Both the position numbers and the translations under genes were made by a program. The notes under the pieces are model-generated. The model saw only the letters and a program-made list of their open reading frames with translations, made no database searches and was not told the DNA's origin. A stretch of 64,000 bases of DNA, taken from NCBI GenBank assembly GCA_902795195.1, contig CADBKF010000001.1:1-64000 (forward strand), in the 5' to 3' direction. This stretch comes from Oscillospiraceae bacterium. GTDB lineage: Bacteria > Bacillota > Clostridia > Oscillospirales > Oscillospiraceae. Of this stretch, positions 32,567 to 39,739 are shown one piece after another. Within the stretch, counting starts at the first letter, position 1; each line of letters starts with the position of its first letter.

Positions 32567-34288
32567 TTACGAGACGTCCGGGGTGTAGTTTACAATGACG
32601 CCGTTGGCTTCGAGCACGCCGCCGTCGTGGATGTAGGTGCCGAAGACGTTCACCTGCGTCAGGTTCGGGCAGCTGGCCAGAACCGAGATGTCGGTGATGT
32701 TGTTGTAGTCGGCGTTCACGTAGTTGAGCGACGGCAGATCGGCAAAGCCGGAGAGGTCGTCGAGGAAGTTGTGCGCGGCGCTGAAGGTCACGAGCTTGCA
32801 GTCGGAGGCGAATGCGGGCACCGCGACTACGTCGTTGTAGTCGATGTTGACGTTCTCGATCGCCTTGATCCCGCTCAAAAAGTCGACGGAGGTCAGCAGA
32901 TTGTCCGTCATCGTGAACTGGCGCAGCTTCCGGCAGCCGGCAAGCTGCGAGGCGTCGGTGACCTGGTTTTTGGAGGCGTCGAGGATCTCAAGCTCTGCCA
33001 TGAATTCCAAACCGGCGAGGCTGGTCAGCTCGTTGTTGGAGACGTTGAGCTCCCGCATGGCCGTGCACTGGGCCAGGTGGGTCAGGCTCTTGATCACATT
33101 GTGGGACAGATCCAGCACCCGGAGATTTGCGAGCTTGTTGAGCGCATTGACCGAGGTGACGGCGTTGGAGCTCAGTAGCAGCGTTTCCAGCGACGTGAGG
33201 TTCGAGATCGGACTGAGGTTGTTGATGCTGTTGTCCGACAGGTCCAGGACGCGGAGCTTTTCCAGGCCCTCAAGCGGGGTGATGTTGCTCAGACCGCAGC
33301 CGGAGAGGCGCAGCTCCTCCAGATTGCGGCAGCTGCCGACGGCGGTGAGCTGCTCGGAGGTCAGCTCGCATCCGGACAGCGTCAGCTTTTTCAGCCCCGT
33401 CAGCGTGGGCAGGATGCTCAGATCGCCGTCGCCCAGAGAGTGGAGCGTCAGCTCGCTCAGACCGGTGAAGTAGCGCAGATCCTGGAGCGTCTGCACCTCT
33501 GCCGGCAGATCCAGCGACGCGACCGACCACAGATCGTTGGTCTTCATACTGCGGTTGCCGCGGTTGAGCAGCTCCTGCACGTAGTGCTCAAAGCTCTCGT
33601 CGACAAATTCCGCCTGCTCGATGACGCCGGCGATCGTGTAGCCCACGTAGACCGCGGGGCTGACCAGGCCCTCGGAGCTGACGGCCACGGCGCAGACCGT
33701 GGTCTCGCCAAGCGGCAGCTCAACGGGGCCGCTGTAGTACTCGTCCGAGGAGGGGAAGCCGCCGCCCACGGAGAGATAGCAGCTGGCGTTGCTGCCGGAT
33801 TCGACCTCGACGCTGATGCGGTCGCTGTAGAAGCCGCCCTCCGGCGTGACGACCGGCGCGGCGGGACGCAGCTTGGTCAGCTGCTCGAGCACCGCCTCGT
33901 TGCGGATCTGGTCGAGCATGATCTGCGCGTCCATCATTTTGTCCTGCTCCACATAGACGCGCGAGAGCGTCATGTAGAGGTCGGCGTTGTCGGGCGAGGC
34001 GTAGATCGCGTTGACCAGAACGTATTCGGTCTTGGTGTAGTTGCCGGAATTCCGGTAGGCCTCGGCCAGCTTGATCGCGGTCTCGACGTTCGTGGGCTCG
34101 AGCCGGTTGGCGTAGTCGTACCAGGTGACGGCGTCGGCGTACTTTTTGGCCTGCACCCGGCCGTCGCCGAGCTGGACGAAGACGCCGGCGGTGATGTCTC
34201 TGCGGTACTGGAAGAAGAACCAGTAGGCGGTGATCAGCAGCACCAGCACCAGCACCAGCGGAAGAATGATTTTCAAGGCTTTTCTCAT
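32567..34288 (-). CDS. Membrane-anchored TPR, CHB_HEX_C-like and leucine-rich repeat protein
   Basis: The 573-residue product has an N-terminal signal anchor (residues about 6-26), TPR-like helices (about 40-140, with AKKYADAVTWYDYANRLEPTN), a chitobiase C-terminal-like beta domain (about 145-225, PVVTPEGGFYSD ... CYLSVGG), and about nine 22-residue leucine-rich repeats (about 270-555, e.g. LRVLDLSDNSINNLSPI) of the SDS22/internalin type. The domain set predicts an extracytoplasmic protein that binds a protein or glycan. ATG 34288 has GGAG nine bases upstream. Its promoter overlaps the dapA stop. No sortase or SLH anchor is present. Confidence 0.88.
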   Translation of the reverse strand: MRKALKIILPLVLVLVLLITAYWFFFQYRRDITAGVFVQLGDGRVQAKKYADAVTWYDYANRLEPTNVETAIKLAEAYRNSGNYTKTEYVLVNAIYASPDNADLYMTLSRVYVEQDKMMDAQIMLDQIRNEAVLEQLTKLRPAAPVVTPEGGFYSDRISVEVESGSNASCYLSVGGGFPSSDEYYSGPVELPLGETTVCAVAVSSEGLVSPAVYVGYTIAGVIEQAEFVDESFEHYVQELLNRGNRSMKTNDLWSVASLDLPAEVQTLQDLRYFTGLSELTLHSLGDGDLSILPTLTGLKKLTLSGCELTSEQLTAVGSCRNLEELRLSGCGLSNITPLEGLEKLRVLDLSDNSINNLSPISNLTSLETLLLSSNAVTSVNALNKLANLRVLDLSHNVIKSLTHLAQCTAMRELNVSNNELTSLAGLEFMAELEILDASKNQVTDASQLAGCRKLRQFTMTDNLLTSVDFLSGIKAIENVNIDYNDVVAVPAFASDCKLVTFSAAHNFLDDLSGFADLPSLNYVNADYNNITDISVLASCPNLTQVNVFGTYIHDGGVLEANGVIVNYTPDVS

Positions 34289-34357
34289 GCGCAGGACTCC
34301 TTTTGCGGCAGCGGCAAAGGCCCGCCCGCCGTGCAGTTTGTCAAAGAAATTCAATAT

Positions 34358-34386
34358 ATTATACAATGCTTCGACCAAACTGTCAA
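34358..34386 (-). promoter_or_regulatory. Promoter of the LRR protein gene
   Basis: On the minus strand TTGACA (34386-34381), 17 bases, TATAAT (34363-34358). The -35 box overlaps the dapA stop codon. Imperfect inverted half-sites CAGTTTGGTCGAAG and CTTTGACAAACTG flank the -10, resembling an operator. Confidence 0.85.
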
Positions 34387-35285
34387 GTGTTGAGCGCCCT
34401 TCCGGCTTCGCTGCCGGCCAAAAGCAACGCCAGCTTCCGGGAGAGCTGCGCGCTGCAGGGCGTGAGCGGCAGGCGGCAGATGCCGCAGTCGAAGCCCAGC
34501 AGGCGTAGGGCCTCCTTGACCGGGATCGGGTTGACCTCGGCAAAGAGCGCCTCGATCAAGGGCTGATGCTGCAGCTGCAGCGCGGCGGCCTCGCCAAACC
34601 GGCCGGCGCTGCAGAGCGCACACAGCCGGACCGCAGCTTCGGGACAGACGTTGCTCCACACCGAGACAATGCCCCTTGCCCCCAGAGAGCAGAAGGGGAC
34701 AATGGCCTCGTCGCAGCCGCAATAGATGGGAAAGTCCGCGCCGCACAGCGTGCGCAGCTTCCCCAGGCGGCCCATGTCGGCCTCCGCCTCCTTGAGCCCG
34801 GCGATCAAGGGATGGCGGGCCAGAGCAGCGCAGGTCTCCGGCAGGAGCCGGACCGCCGTGCGTGAGGGCACGTTGTAGAGGATCACCGGCAGCTGCGCGG
34901 TCTCGGCGATCGTGAGATAGTGCTGCCGCAGTCCCTCCTGCGTGCATTTGTTGTAATACGGCGTGACGCACAGCAGCCCGTCGACCCCGCAGGCGCGGGC
35001 ATCCCGGCTGAGCGCGGCGGCGCGGGCTGTGTCGTTGCTGCCGGTGCCGGCGATGATTTTCAGTCGGCCGCCGGAAGTCTTCACGGCCCGCGCAAAGAGC
35101 GCCAGCTTTTCCTCCCGGGTCAGCGTCGCAGCTTCGCCTGTGGTCCCTGCGACCACGACCGCCGGGACCCCGGCGGCGATCTGCCGCTCGAGCAGCCGGT
35201 CAAAGCGTTCAAAATTGATGCTTCCATCCGCGCCGAACGGCGTCACCAGTGCCGTACACGCGCCCTCAAACAGGATCTGCTTCAT
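34383..35285 (-). CDS. dapA: 4-hydroxy-tetrahydrodipicolinate synthase family protein
   Basis: DapA condenses pyruvate with aspartate semialdehyde toward lysine, cell-wall diaminopimelate and spore dipicolinate. The 300-residue product has the family motifs GACTALVTPFG, VVVAGTTGEAATL (active-site threonines), ITPYYNK-like CVTPYYNKCTQEG, the tyrosine segment VILYNVPSRTAV, and Schiff-base lysine in LIAGLKEAEAD. Start ATG 35285 follows AAAGGAGG. It is isolated from other lysine genes, so a related pyruvate aldolase (N-acetylneuraminate lyase subfamily) is a possible alternative; the GTTGEA and NVPSRT motifs favour DapA. Confidence 0.9.
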   Translation of the reverse strand: MKQILFEGACTALVTPFGADGSINFERFDRLLERQIAAGVPAVVVAGTTGEAATLTREEKLALFARAVKTSGGRLKIIAGTGSNDTARAAALSRDARACGVDGLLCVTPYYNKCTQEGLRQHYLTIAETAQLPVILYNVPSRTAVRLLPETCAALARHPLIAGLKEAEADMGRLGKLRTLCGADFPIYCGCDEAIVPFCSLGARGIVSVWSNVCPEAAVRLCALCSAGRFGEAAALQLQHQPLIEALFAEVNPIPVKEALRLLGFDCGICRLPLTPCSAQLSRKLALLLAGSEAGRALNT

Positions 35286-35392
35286 CCGAATTCCTCCTTT
35301 TGTCCATGCTATGCCGCATGGATGCGACGGTGCGAAAAAACGGAGTAGTTCAAAAAGATTTCCCGTGACCGGGCGGCAAAATGATTTTACAG

Positions 35393-35421
35393 TTGACAAA
35401 TCGCGTTTCTTGTGCTAACAT
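35393..35421 (+). promoter_or_regulatory. Promoter of the tRNA-Ser pair
   Basis: TTGACA at 35393-35398, 17 bases, then TGC-TAACAT (35416-35421, extended -10). The first tRNA base is 16 bases downstream. Confidence 0.7.
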
Positions 35422-35436
35422 AATCAAGCAAAATTC

Positions 35437-35525
35437 GGAGAGATGTCCGAGCGGTTTAAGGAGCCGGTCTTGAAAACCGGTGACCCGGCAACGGGCCGTG
35501 GGTTCGAATCCCACTCTCTCCGCCA
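35437..35525 (+). tRNA. tRNA-Ser (TGA anticodon)
   Basis: The acceptor arms GGAGAGA and TCTCTCC pair. The anticodon stem CCGGT/ACCGG encloses loop CTTGAAA with anticodon TGA at 35471-35473, a long variable arm CCCGGCAACGGG follows, and the T arm contains GTTCGAATC. The CCA end is encoded at 35523-35525. The long variable arm is typical of class II serine tRNA. Confidence 0.96.
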
Positions 35526-35553
35526 TGCTTTCCGCCATACTTGCTTGACATTC

Positions 35554-35645
35554 GGAGTGGTACCCAAGAGGCCGAAGGGGCTCCCCTGCTAAGGGAGTAG
35601 GCGTCTAAAAAGCGCGCGAGGGTTCAAATCCCTCCCACTCCGCCA
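35554..35645 (+). tRNA. tRNA-Ser (GCT anticodon)
   Basis: Acceptor arms GGAGTGG and CCACTCC, anticodon stem CTCCC/GGGAG with loop CTGCTAA (anticodon GCT, 35588-35590), a long variable arm with AGCGCGCG, T arm GGTTCAAATCC and encoded CCA. It lies 28 bases after the first tRNA and shares its promoter. Confidence 0.95.
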
Positions 35646-35647
35646 AC

Positions 35648-35687
35648 AAAAAAGCGTCTTTTGTCTGCCGACAAAAGACGCTTTTTT
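35648..35687 (+). terminator. Terminator of the tRNA-Ser operon
   Basis: A perfect 18-base stem (35648-35665 with 35670-35687, loop TGCC) ends in six T. Confidence 0.93.
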
Positions 35688-35688
35688 G

Positions 35689-35868
35689 AATGATGTTTGC
35701 CCTGTCGGACAAATGATGTGTGCTTTGCACATGATGTCGCTGCGCTAATGATGTGTGCCTGCGGGCACATAGGGCAAACATCGCATCATTGCGGCACAAA
35801 GTGACGCAGCATCATTTCGGCGCCAGCCGATACATCATCAGCCGCCGGAGGCGGCGACATCATTGACA
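35689..35868. repeat. ATGATGT-spaced hairpin array, upstream copy
   Basis: The plus strand repeats a word ATGATGT followed by a small hairpin (TTTGCCCTGTCGGACAA, TGTGCTTTGCACA, TCGCTGCGCTA, TGTGCCTGCGGGCACA) four times, then the same module type appears on the minus strand four times (35785-35866), so two arrays run head to head. GATGTTTGCCC (35692-35702) pairs with GGGCAAACATC (35772-35782). A related array is at 36875-36985. No gene is encoded. Confidence 0.85.
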
Positions 35869-35891
35869 TTTATTCGTCCCGGATTTATAAT
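35863..35891 (+). promoter_or_regulatory. Consensus promoter of the four-helix-bundle gene
   Basis: TTGACA at 35863-35868, 17 bases, TATAAT at 35886-35891. The -35 box starts at the last CATCAT of the hairpin array, so the array ends exactly at the promoter. Confidence 0.85.
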
Positions 35892-35921
35892 TGCTTCAGA
35901 CAACAGAAAGGATTTTGGTTT

Positions 35922-36281
35922 ATGAAAGAAAACAAGCTTGCAGAGTTATCCATGGTTTTCTCCGTACAAATCATAAATCTTGTCAAGGAGTTGAAATCAA
36001 AGCATGAATCCGTGATCTCCAACCAGATCGGGCGGTCCGGTACGTCCATCGGAGCAAATATCTACGAAGCGAATTACGCGCAGGGAAAGAAAGACTTTAT
36101 CTCCAAGCTTGAAATCGCGCTCAAGGAAGCGAGCGAAACCGGCTACTGGCTCGAGCTGCTGCATCGGACAGGATATATTGACGATGCTGCCTTCAAATCC
36201 TTGCGGGATCAATGCACAACCATCCGTGTGATGCTGATATCGTCCTGCAGAACAGCAAAGCAGAACATGAAAACAAGTTGA
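35922..36281 (+). CDS. Four-helix-bundle protein, 23S rRNA intervening-sequence (S23/IVP) family
   Basis: The 119-residue product has the family pattern: SMVFSVQIINLVKELK helix, SNQIGRSGTSIGANIYEANYAQGKKDFISKLEIALKEASETGYWL core, and a final ESLRDQCTTIRVMLISSCRT-like helix. Members form a pentameric four-helix bundle and are encoded within 23S rRNA intervening sequences or near mobile and diversity-generating elements, where relatives (Avd) bind nucleic acid. Here it is in free DNA after tRNA-Ser genes, behind its own promoter and between two hairpin arrays. Base composition is more AT-rich than neighbours. Role unknown; nucleic-acid binding is inferred. Confidence 0.9.
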   Translation: MKENKLAELSMVFSVQIINLVKELKSKHESVISNQIGRSGTSIGANIYEANYAQGKKDFISKLEIALKEASETGYWLELLHRTGYIDDAAFKSLRDQCTTIRVMLISSCRTAKQNMKTS

Positions 36282-36317
36282 TAAATCGGCGTTTATAAGA
36301 CAGTTAGGAGAAGTGGG

Positions 36318-36794
36318 ATGCATATTGTCAAAGCAGAAGCAAAACAGATAGAGAAAATCGTAAATATGTCTATCAGAGCTTTTGAAACTGATGTAAATGT
36401 CGGCGGAATAGAAGGAGCGTATCCGCCTGAGTTTGATTCGATAGAATGGCATAAACAGATGGCCTATGAGGGGCATTTGTATCAAGCAATGATCGGAAAA
36501 GACTTGGTAGGGGCTGCCATTGTATTCCCGGATGAAGCAGAAAAAAGCGTATACATCGGCAGGATCTTTATTGATAGCGTCTATCATAGAAAAGGTTACG
36601 GAATCCGCTTGATGGATTGCATAGAAAAGAATTTCCCGTGGGCTGCTGAGTTTCATCTGGATACCCCATGTTGGAATGAGCGGACAAATGCTTTTTACAA
36701 AAGATTAGGCTATCGGATCACAAAGGTTGAGGATGGGTTCATCTTCTACCACAAAAGAAAAAGCGAACCCAATACCATCCGGAATGTCACATAA
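36318..36794 (+). CDS. GNAT-family N-acetyltransferase
   Basis: The 158-residue product carries a GNAT fold: the motif A acetyl-CoA loop in IGRIFIDSVYHRKGYGIRLMDCIE (RKGYGIRL, near residues 90-103), followed by LDTPCWNERTNAFYKRLGYRI. The acceptor substrate is unknown. GGAGAAGTGGG precedes ATG. Sampled lines of this gene have about 38-48% G+C against about 67% for a sampled line of the M50 gene downstream, pointing to recent acquisition with the four-helix gene 36 bases upstream. Confidence 0.88.
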   Translation: MHIVKAEAKQIEKIVNMSIRAFETDVNVGGIEGAYPPEFDSIEWHKQMAYEGHLYQAMIGKDLVGAAIVFPDEAEKSVYIGRIFIDSVYHRKGYGIRLMDCIEKNFPWAAEFHLDTPCWNERTNAFYKRLGYRITKVEDGFIFYHKRKSEPNTIRNVT

Positions 36795-36874
36795 AGCAAT
36801 CTTCCGGTTTGTGGGGTTCTGCTCTGATACGCTATTATGCTTTCTTTCTATGTCTTAGCGCACTTTTACGCGTT

Positions 36875-36985
36875 TTTTTGAATGATGTGATCCGCTGCAC
36901 GGAACGTGATCGTTGGCTTCGCCAGGTGATGTGTCCTTCGGGCGTGATGTTTGCCTTCGGCAAGTGAAAAGGAACACATCATATC
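36875..36985. repeat. ATGATGT/GTGATGT-spaced hairpin array, downstream copy
   Basis: Modules of GTGATG(T) plus hairpin (GATCGTTGGCTTCGCCAG, TGTCCTTCGGGC, TTTGCCTTCGGCAA) follow TTTTTTGAATGATGT, the same 15-base string that follows the tRNA terminator at 35682-35696. It ends with reverse-sense CACATCATATCAC. It is positioned between the GNAT gene and the M50 gene. Confidence 0.8.
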
Positions 36986-37020
36986 ACTTTATCCAACCAA
37001 AACAGACAGGAGACAGCAAA

Positions 37021-38166
37021 GTGAACAACAAGAAAAAGAAGAATTACCTCGGCATGGGGGTCGTGCTGCTGATCTATGTGCTCGTCGGCGCGCTCTGTGG
37101 CAGAAGCATGGGCAAATACATGGCCTCTGCCGGGTGGTGGGATCTGCCCGTGGGCGGCGCTCTGATTGCGAGCGCTCTGTTTTTATTGATTTTTTATGCT
37201 TCCGTTCTGATCCAGGTGATCATCCACGAGGCCGGGCATCTGGTGTTCGGCCTGGCGACGGGATACCGCTTCAGCTCCTTCCGCATTTTTCAGTGGATGC
37301 TGATGCAGAAGGACGGAAAGCTGTGCTGGAAGCGCTTTTCTCTTCCCGGGACCGCCGGCCAGTGCCTGATGGCGCCGCCGCCGCTTGAAAACGGAAACAT
37401 GCCGGTGCTGCTCTACAATTTCGGCGGCGCAATTATGAATCTGATCGCCTCAGCCCTGTTTTTCGGGATCTCCTGCCTTCTGCCGGAGGCGTCGCTGCCG
37501 GCCGTGGCCCTGCAGATCCTGGCGCTGGTGGGCGTGGGGTTCGCCCTCACCAACGGCATACCGCTCCGCACGGGGACCGTGGACAACGACGGCCGCAACG
37601 CGCTGAGCATGCTGCGCAGCCGCGAGGCCGTCCGCGCCTTCTGGATTCAGCTCGAAGTCAATGAGCAGACCAAGGAGGGACGCCGCCTGCGCGACATGCC
37701 GGAGGAATGGTTCCAGGTGCCCACGGATGACGCCATGGAAAACAACCTCATCGCCACGGTGGGCGTGCTGGCCTGCAACCGGCGGATGGACCAGCTGCGC
37801 TTTGCCGAAGCCGAGGCGCTCATGGCGCATCTTCTGTCCATTGAGAGCGGGATCCCGGGGCTGTACCGCAGCCTTCTGACCTGCGACCGCATCTACGTGG
37901 AGCTGATCGGCGAAAACCGCCCGCAGGTGCTCGAGACGCTTCTGACAAAGGAGCAGAAGAAGGCGATGAAGTCCATGCGGCAGCTGCCCTCCGTGCTGCG
38001 CACGGAATACGCCATTGCGCTGCTTTCCGGGCGCGACGCGCAGCAGGCGCAGAAGATTTTGCAGCGCTTTGAGCGCATGGCCGCCGCCTATCCCAATCCC
38101 GGCGAGATCGCCGAAGAGCAGGAGCTGATCGGCATCGCGCAGGCGGCTGCAGCGGACTTGAAATAA
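37021..38166 (+). CDS. M50-type membrane metalloprotease (site-2-protease-like)
   Basis: The 381-residue product has a basic N terminus, several membrane segments (about 12-28, 45-65, 145-165, 175-200), and the zinc motif HEAGH at residues 69-73 within a membrane segment (VIIHEAGHLVFGL). The second motif LRTGTVDNDGRN near 185 corresponds to the NPxPxxPLDGG-type region of S2P proteases, with D-N-D as the likely metal ligand. A cytoplasmic C-terminal part of about 170 residues has no recognised motif. Start is GTG with AGGAGA upstream. Likely intramembrane protease acting on an unknown membrane protein; the substrate is not apparent in the neighbourhood. Confidence 0.85.
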   Translation: MNNKKKKNYLGMGVVLLIYVLVGALCGRSMGKYMASAGWWDLPVGGALIASALFLLIFYASVLIQVIIHEAGHLVFGLATGYRFSSFRIFQWMLMQKDGKLCWKRFSLPGTAGQCLMAPPPLENGNMPVLLYNFGGAIMNLIASALFFGISCLLPEASLPAVALQILALVGVGFALTNGIPLRTGTVDNDGRNALSMLRSREAVRAFWIQLEVNEQTKEGRRLRDMPEEWFQVPTDDAMENNLIATVGVLACNRRMDQLRFAEAEALMAHLLSIESGIPGLYRSLLTCDRIYVELIGENRPQVLETLLTKEQKKAMKSMRQLPSVLRTEYAIALLSGRDAQQAQKILQRFERMAAAYPNPGEIAEEQELIGIAQAAAADLK

Positions 38167-38177
38167 AAAACGATAAA

Positions 38178-38230
38178 ATGAACGACCGCGTTTTTGTCAA
38201 ACGACAAAAACGCGGTCGTTCATGCTTTTT
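38178..38230. terminator. Bidirectional terminator between M50 gene and folA
   Basis: A 21-base perfect stem (38178-38198 with 38203-38223, loop AAAC) followed by TTTTTT at 38225-38230; A-rich sequence on the left gives a T run for the minus strand. Confidence 0.9.
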
Positions 38231-38235
38231 TGGCA

Positions 38236-38739
38236 TCAGAACGTCTGCGGCTTGCTGTTGGTGTACTCCACGAAGCGGTAGGGGACACGGCCCTCGACGA
38301 CGGTGGGCTGGATGTCGGTGACGATCCAGTTTTCGTTGCGGTTGAGGTTCGGGAAGAATTTGTCCGCCTTCTTGTCGGTGTAGCTGAAGGTCACGAAGGC
38401 CTTTTCGCAGTAAGGGACGAGCAGCTTGTACACGCTCTCGCCGCCGCAGACCCAGAGCTGCTCGGAGTAGCGGTCCTTGAGGACGTTTTTGAGCTCCTCC
38501 AGGCTCCGGCAAACAGTGGCGCCCTCCACGGCAAAGCCCTTGTTTTTCGACAGGATGATGTTTTCCCGGTCGGGCAGCGGCTTGCCGTCGGGGAAGGTGG
38601 CGAGGGTCTTGCGGCCGTAGATGATGGTCTGGTGCACGGTCAGGTCGTGGAAGCGGCGCAGATCGGCAGGGACATGGACCAGCAGCTTCCCGCCGGCGCC
38701 GATGCCCCAGTTGGGGTTGACATTGACAATTGCGTTCAT
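38236..38739 (-). CDS. folA: Dihydrofolate reductase
   Basis: DHFR regenerates tetrahydrofolate with NADPH, in this organism needed because ThyA makes dihydrofolate. The 167-residue product begins NAIVNVNPNWGIGAGGKL, contains the active-site acidic/aromatic helix (DLRRFHDLTVHQTIIYGRKTLATFP) and the nucleotide loop WVCGGESVYKLLVPYCEKAFVT. It is downstream of thyA on the same strand; a 73-base gap holds a dispersed repeat. Confidence 0.96.
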   Translation of the reverse strand: MNAIVNVNPNWGIGAGGKLLVHVPADLRRFHDLTVHQTIIYGRKTLATFPDGKPLPDRENIILSKNKGFAVEGATVCRSLEELKNVLKDRYSEQLWVCGGESVYKLLVPYCEKAFVTFSYTDKKADKFFPNLNRNENWIVTDIQPTVVEGRVPYRFVEYTNSKPQTF

Positions 38740-38755
38740 TGGTTTCTCCTATGTA

Positions 38756-38780
38756 GTCATTCTGAGCGCTGCGAAGCATC
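38756..38780. repeat. TGTCATTCTGAGCG-type repeat fragment
   Basis: GTCATTCTGAGCGCTGCGAAGCATCT resembles the unit at 5439-5465 with a few changes. It lies between thyA and folA. Confidence 0.6.
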
Positions 38781-38812
38781 TGCGCGGGCTGCTTCAAAAC
38801 GACATGACTCGA

Positions 38813-39643
38813 TCAGATTGCGATGGGGATCTTGTCCTCAAAGGGATGGTATTGGTAATTGCTCACGGTGAAGCTGTTCTTCGTGAAGGCATAGAAGTCG
38901 GTCACGGATTTGTCGATCGAGAACGTGGGCGCGTCGTAGGGCTCGAGCTGAAGCATCTTTTCCACCAGCGGCACGTGGCGGTCGTAGATGTGGCAGTCTG
39001 CGATCACGTGGACCAGCTCGCCGGCCTCGAAGCCCGAGACCTGCGCCATCATGTGCACCAGAACCGCGTACTGCACCACGTTCCAGTTGTTGGCGGTCAG
39101 CATGTCCTGGCTGCGCTGGTTGAGGATCGCGTTGAGTTTGTTGCCAGAGACGTTGAAGGTCATGCTGTAGGCGCAGGGGTAGAGATGCATCTCATGCAGG
39201 TCGGCGAAGTTGAAGATGTTGGTCAGGATGCGGCGGCTGGCGGGGTTGTGCTTGAGGTCATAGAGCACGCGGTCCACCTGGTCAAACTCGCCTTCGGCGT
39301 ACTGGTGCTTGATGCCCAGCTGGTAGCCGTAGGCCTTGCCGATGGAGCCGGTCTCGTCGGCCCACTGGTCCCAGATCTTGCTGCCCAGCTCGTGGATGTT
39401 GTTGGACTTCTTCTGCCAGATCCACAACAGCTCATCCACTGCGGACTTCCAGTAGGTGCGCCGCAGCGTCATGAGCGGGAATTCCTTGGTCAGATCATAG
39501 CGGTTGACGATGCCGAAGCACTTGACCGTGTGCGCAGGCGTGCCATCCTCCCAGCGGGGACGGACCTCCAGATCCGTGTCCCAGACGCCCTCGGACAGGA
39601 TCTTGCGGCAGGTTTCGATGTAAACTCGATCAGCGTAGCTCAT
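38813..39643 (-). CDS. thyA: Thymidylate synthase (ThyA)
   Basis: ThyA methylates dUMP to dTMP using methylenetetrahydrofolate. The 276-residue product has the catalytic cysteine in LYPCAYSMTF, the phosphate-binding QRSQDM segment, and a HIYDRH end that corresponds to the family HIYxNH. ATG 39643 has ACGGAGG upstream; an upstream in-frame extension would begin before the promoter. A 14-base-arm palindrome lies between the promoter and the start. Confidence 0.96.
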   Translation of the reverse strand: MSYADRVYIETCRKILSEGVWDTDLEVRPRWEDGTPAHTVKCFGIVNRYDLTKEFPLMTLRRTYWKSAVDELLWIWQKKSNNIHELGSKIWDQWADETGSIGKAYGYQLGIKHQYAEGEFDQVDRVLYDLKHNPASRRILTNIFNFADLHEMHLYPCAYSMTFNVSGNKLNAILNQRSQDMLTANNWNVVQYAVLVHMMAQVSGFEAGELVHVIADCHIYDRHVPLVEKMLQLEPYDAPTFSIDKSVTDFYAFTKNSFTVSNYQYHPFEDKIPIAI

Positions 39644-39670
39644 GGGAACCTCCGTGTGATCGGAATTTGA

Positions 39671-39701
39671 TTTAGAATCAATTTCCAAAATTGATTCTAA
39701 A
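39671..39701. promoter_or_regulatory. Palindrome at the thyA promoter start site
   Basis: TTTAGAATCAATTT (39671-39684) and its exact complement AAATTGATTCTAAA (39688-39701) are separated by CCA. On the minus strand it begins one base after the -10 box, so it covers the predicted transcription start and lies within the leader RNA. This fits an operator or a leader hairpin; no T run follows, so it is not a terminator. Confidence 0.75.
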
Positions 39702-39730
39702 ATTATACCACAATTTGCAGGCATGTGCAA
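39702..39730 (-). promoter_or_regulatory. Promoter of thyA-folA
   Basis: On the minus strand TTGCAC (39730-39725), 17 bases, TATAAT (39707-39702) with a TGG extended -10. Confidence 0.8.
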
Positions 39731-39739
39731 GGCGAAGTT

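Noticed and set aside
35689..36281. Diversity-generating retroelement around the four-helix-bundle gene
   Set aside because: No reverse transcriptase, no template/variable repeat pair and no target protein are visible; the protein is an IVP-type relative only.
35437..36880. Prophage or integrative element at the tRNA-Ser genes
   Set aside because: No integrase gene and no duplicated tRNA 3' end can be found in the window.
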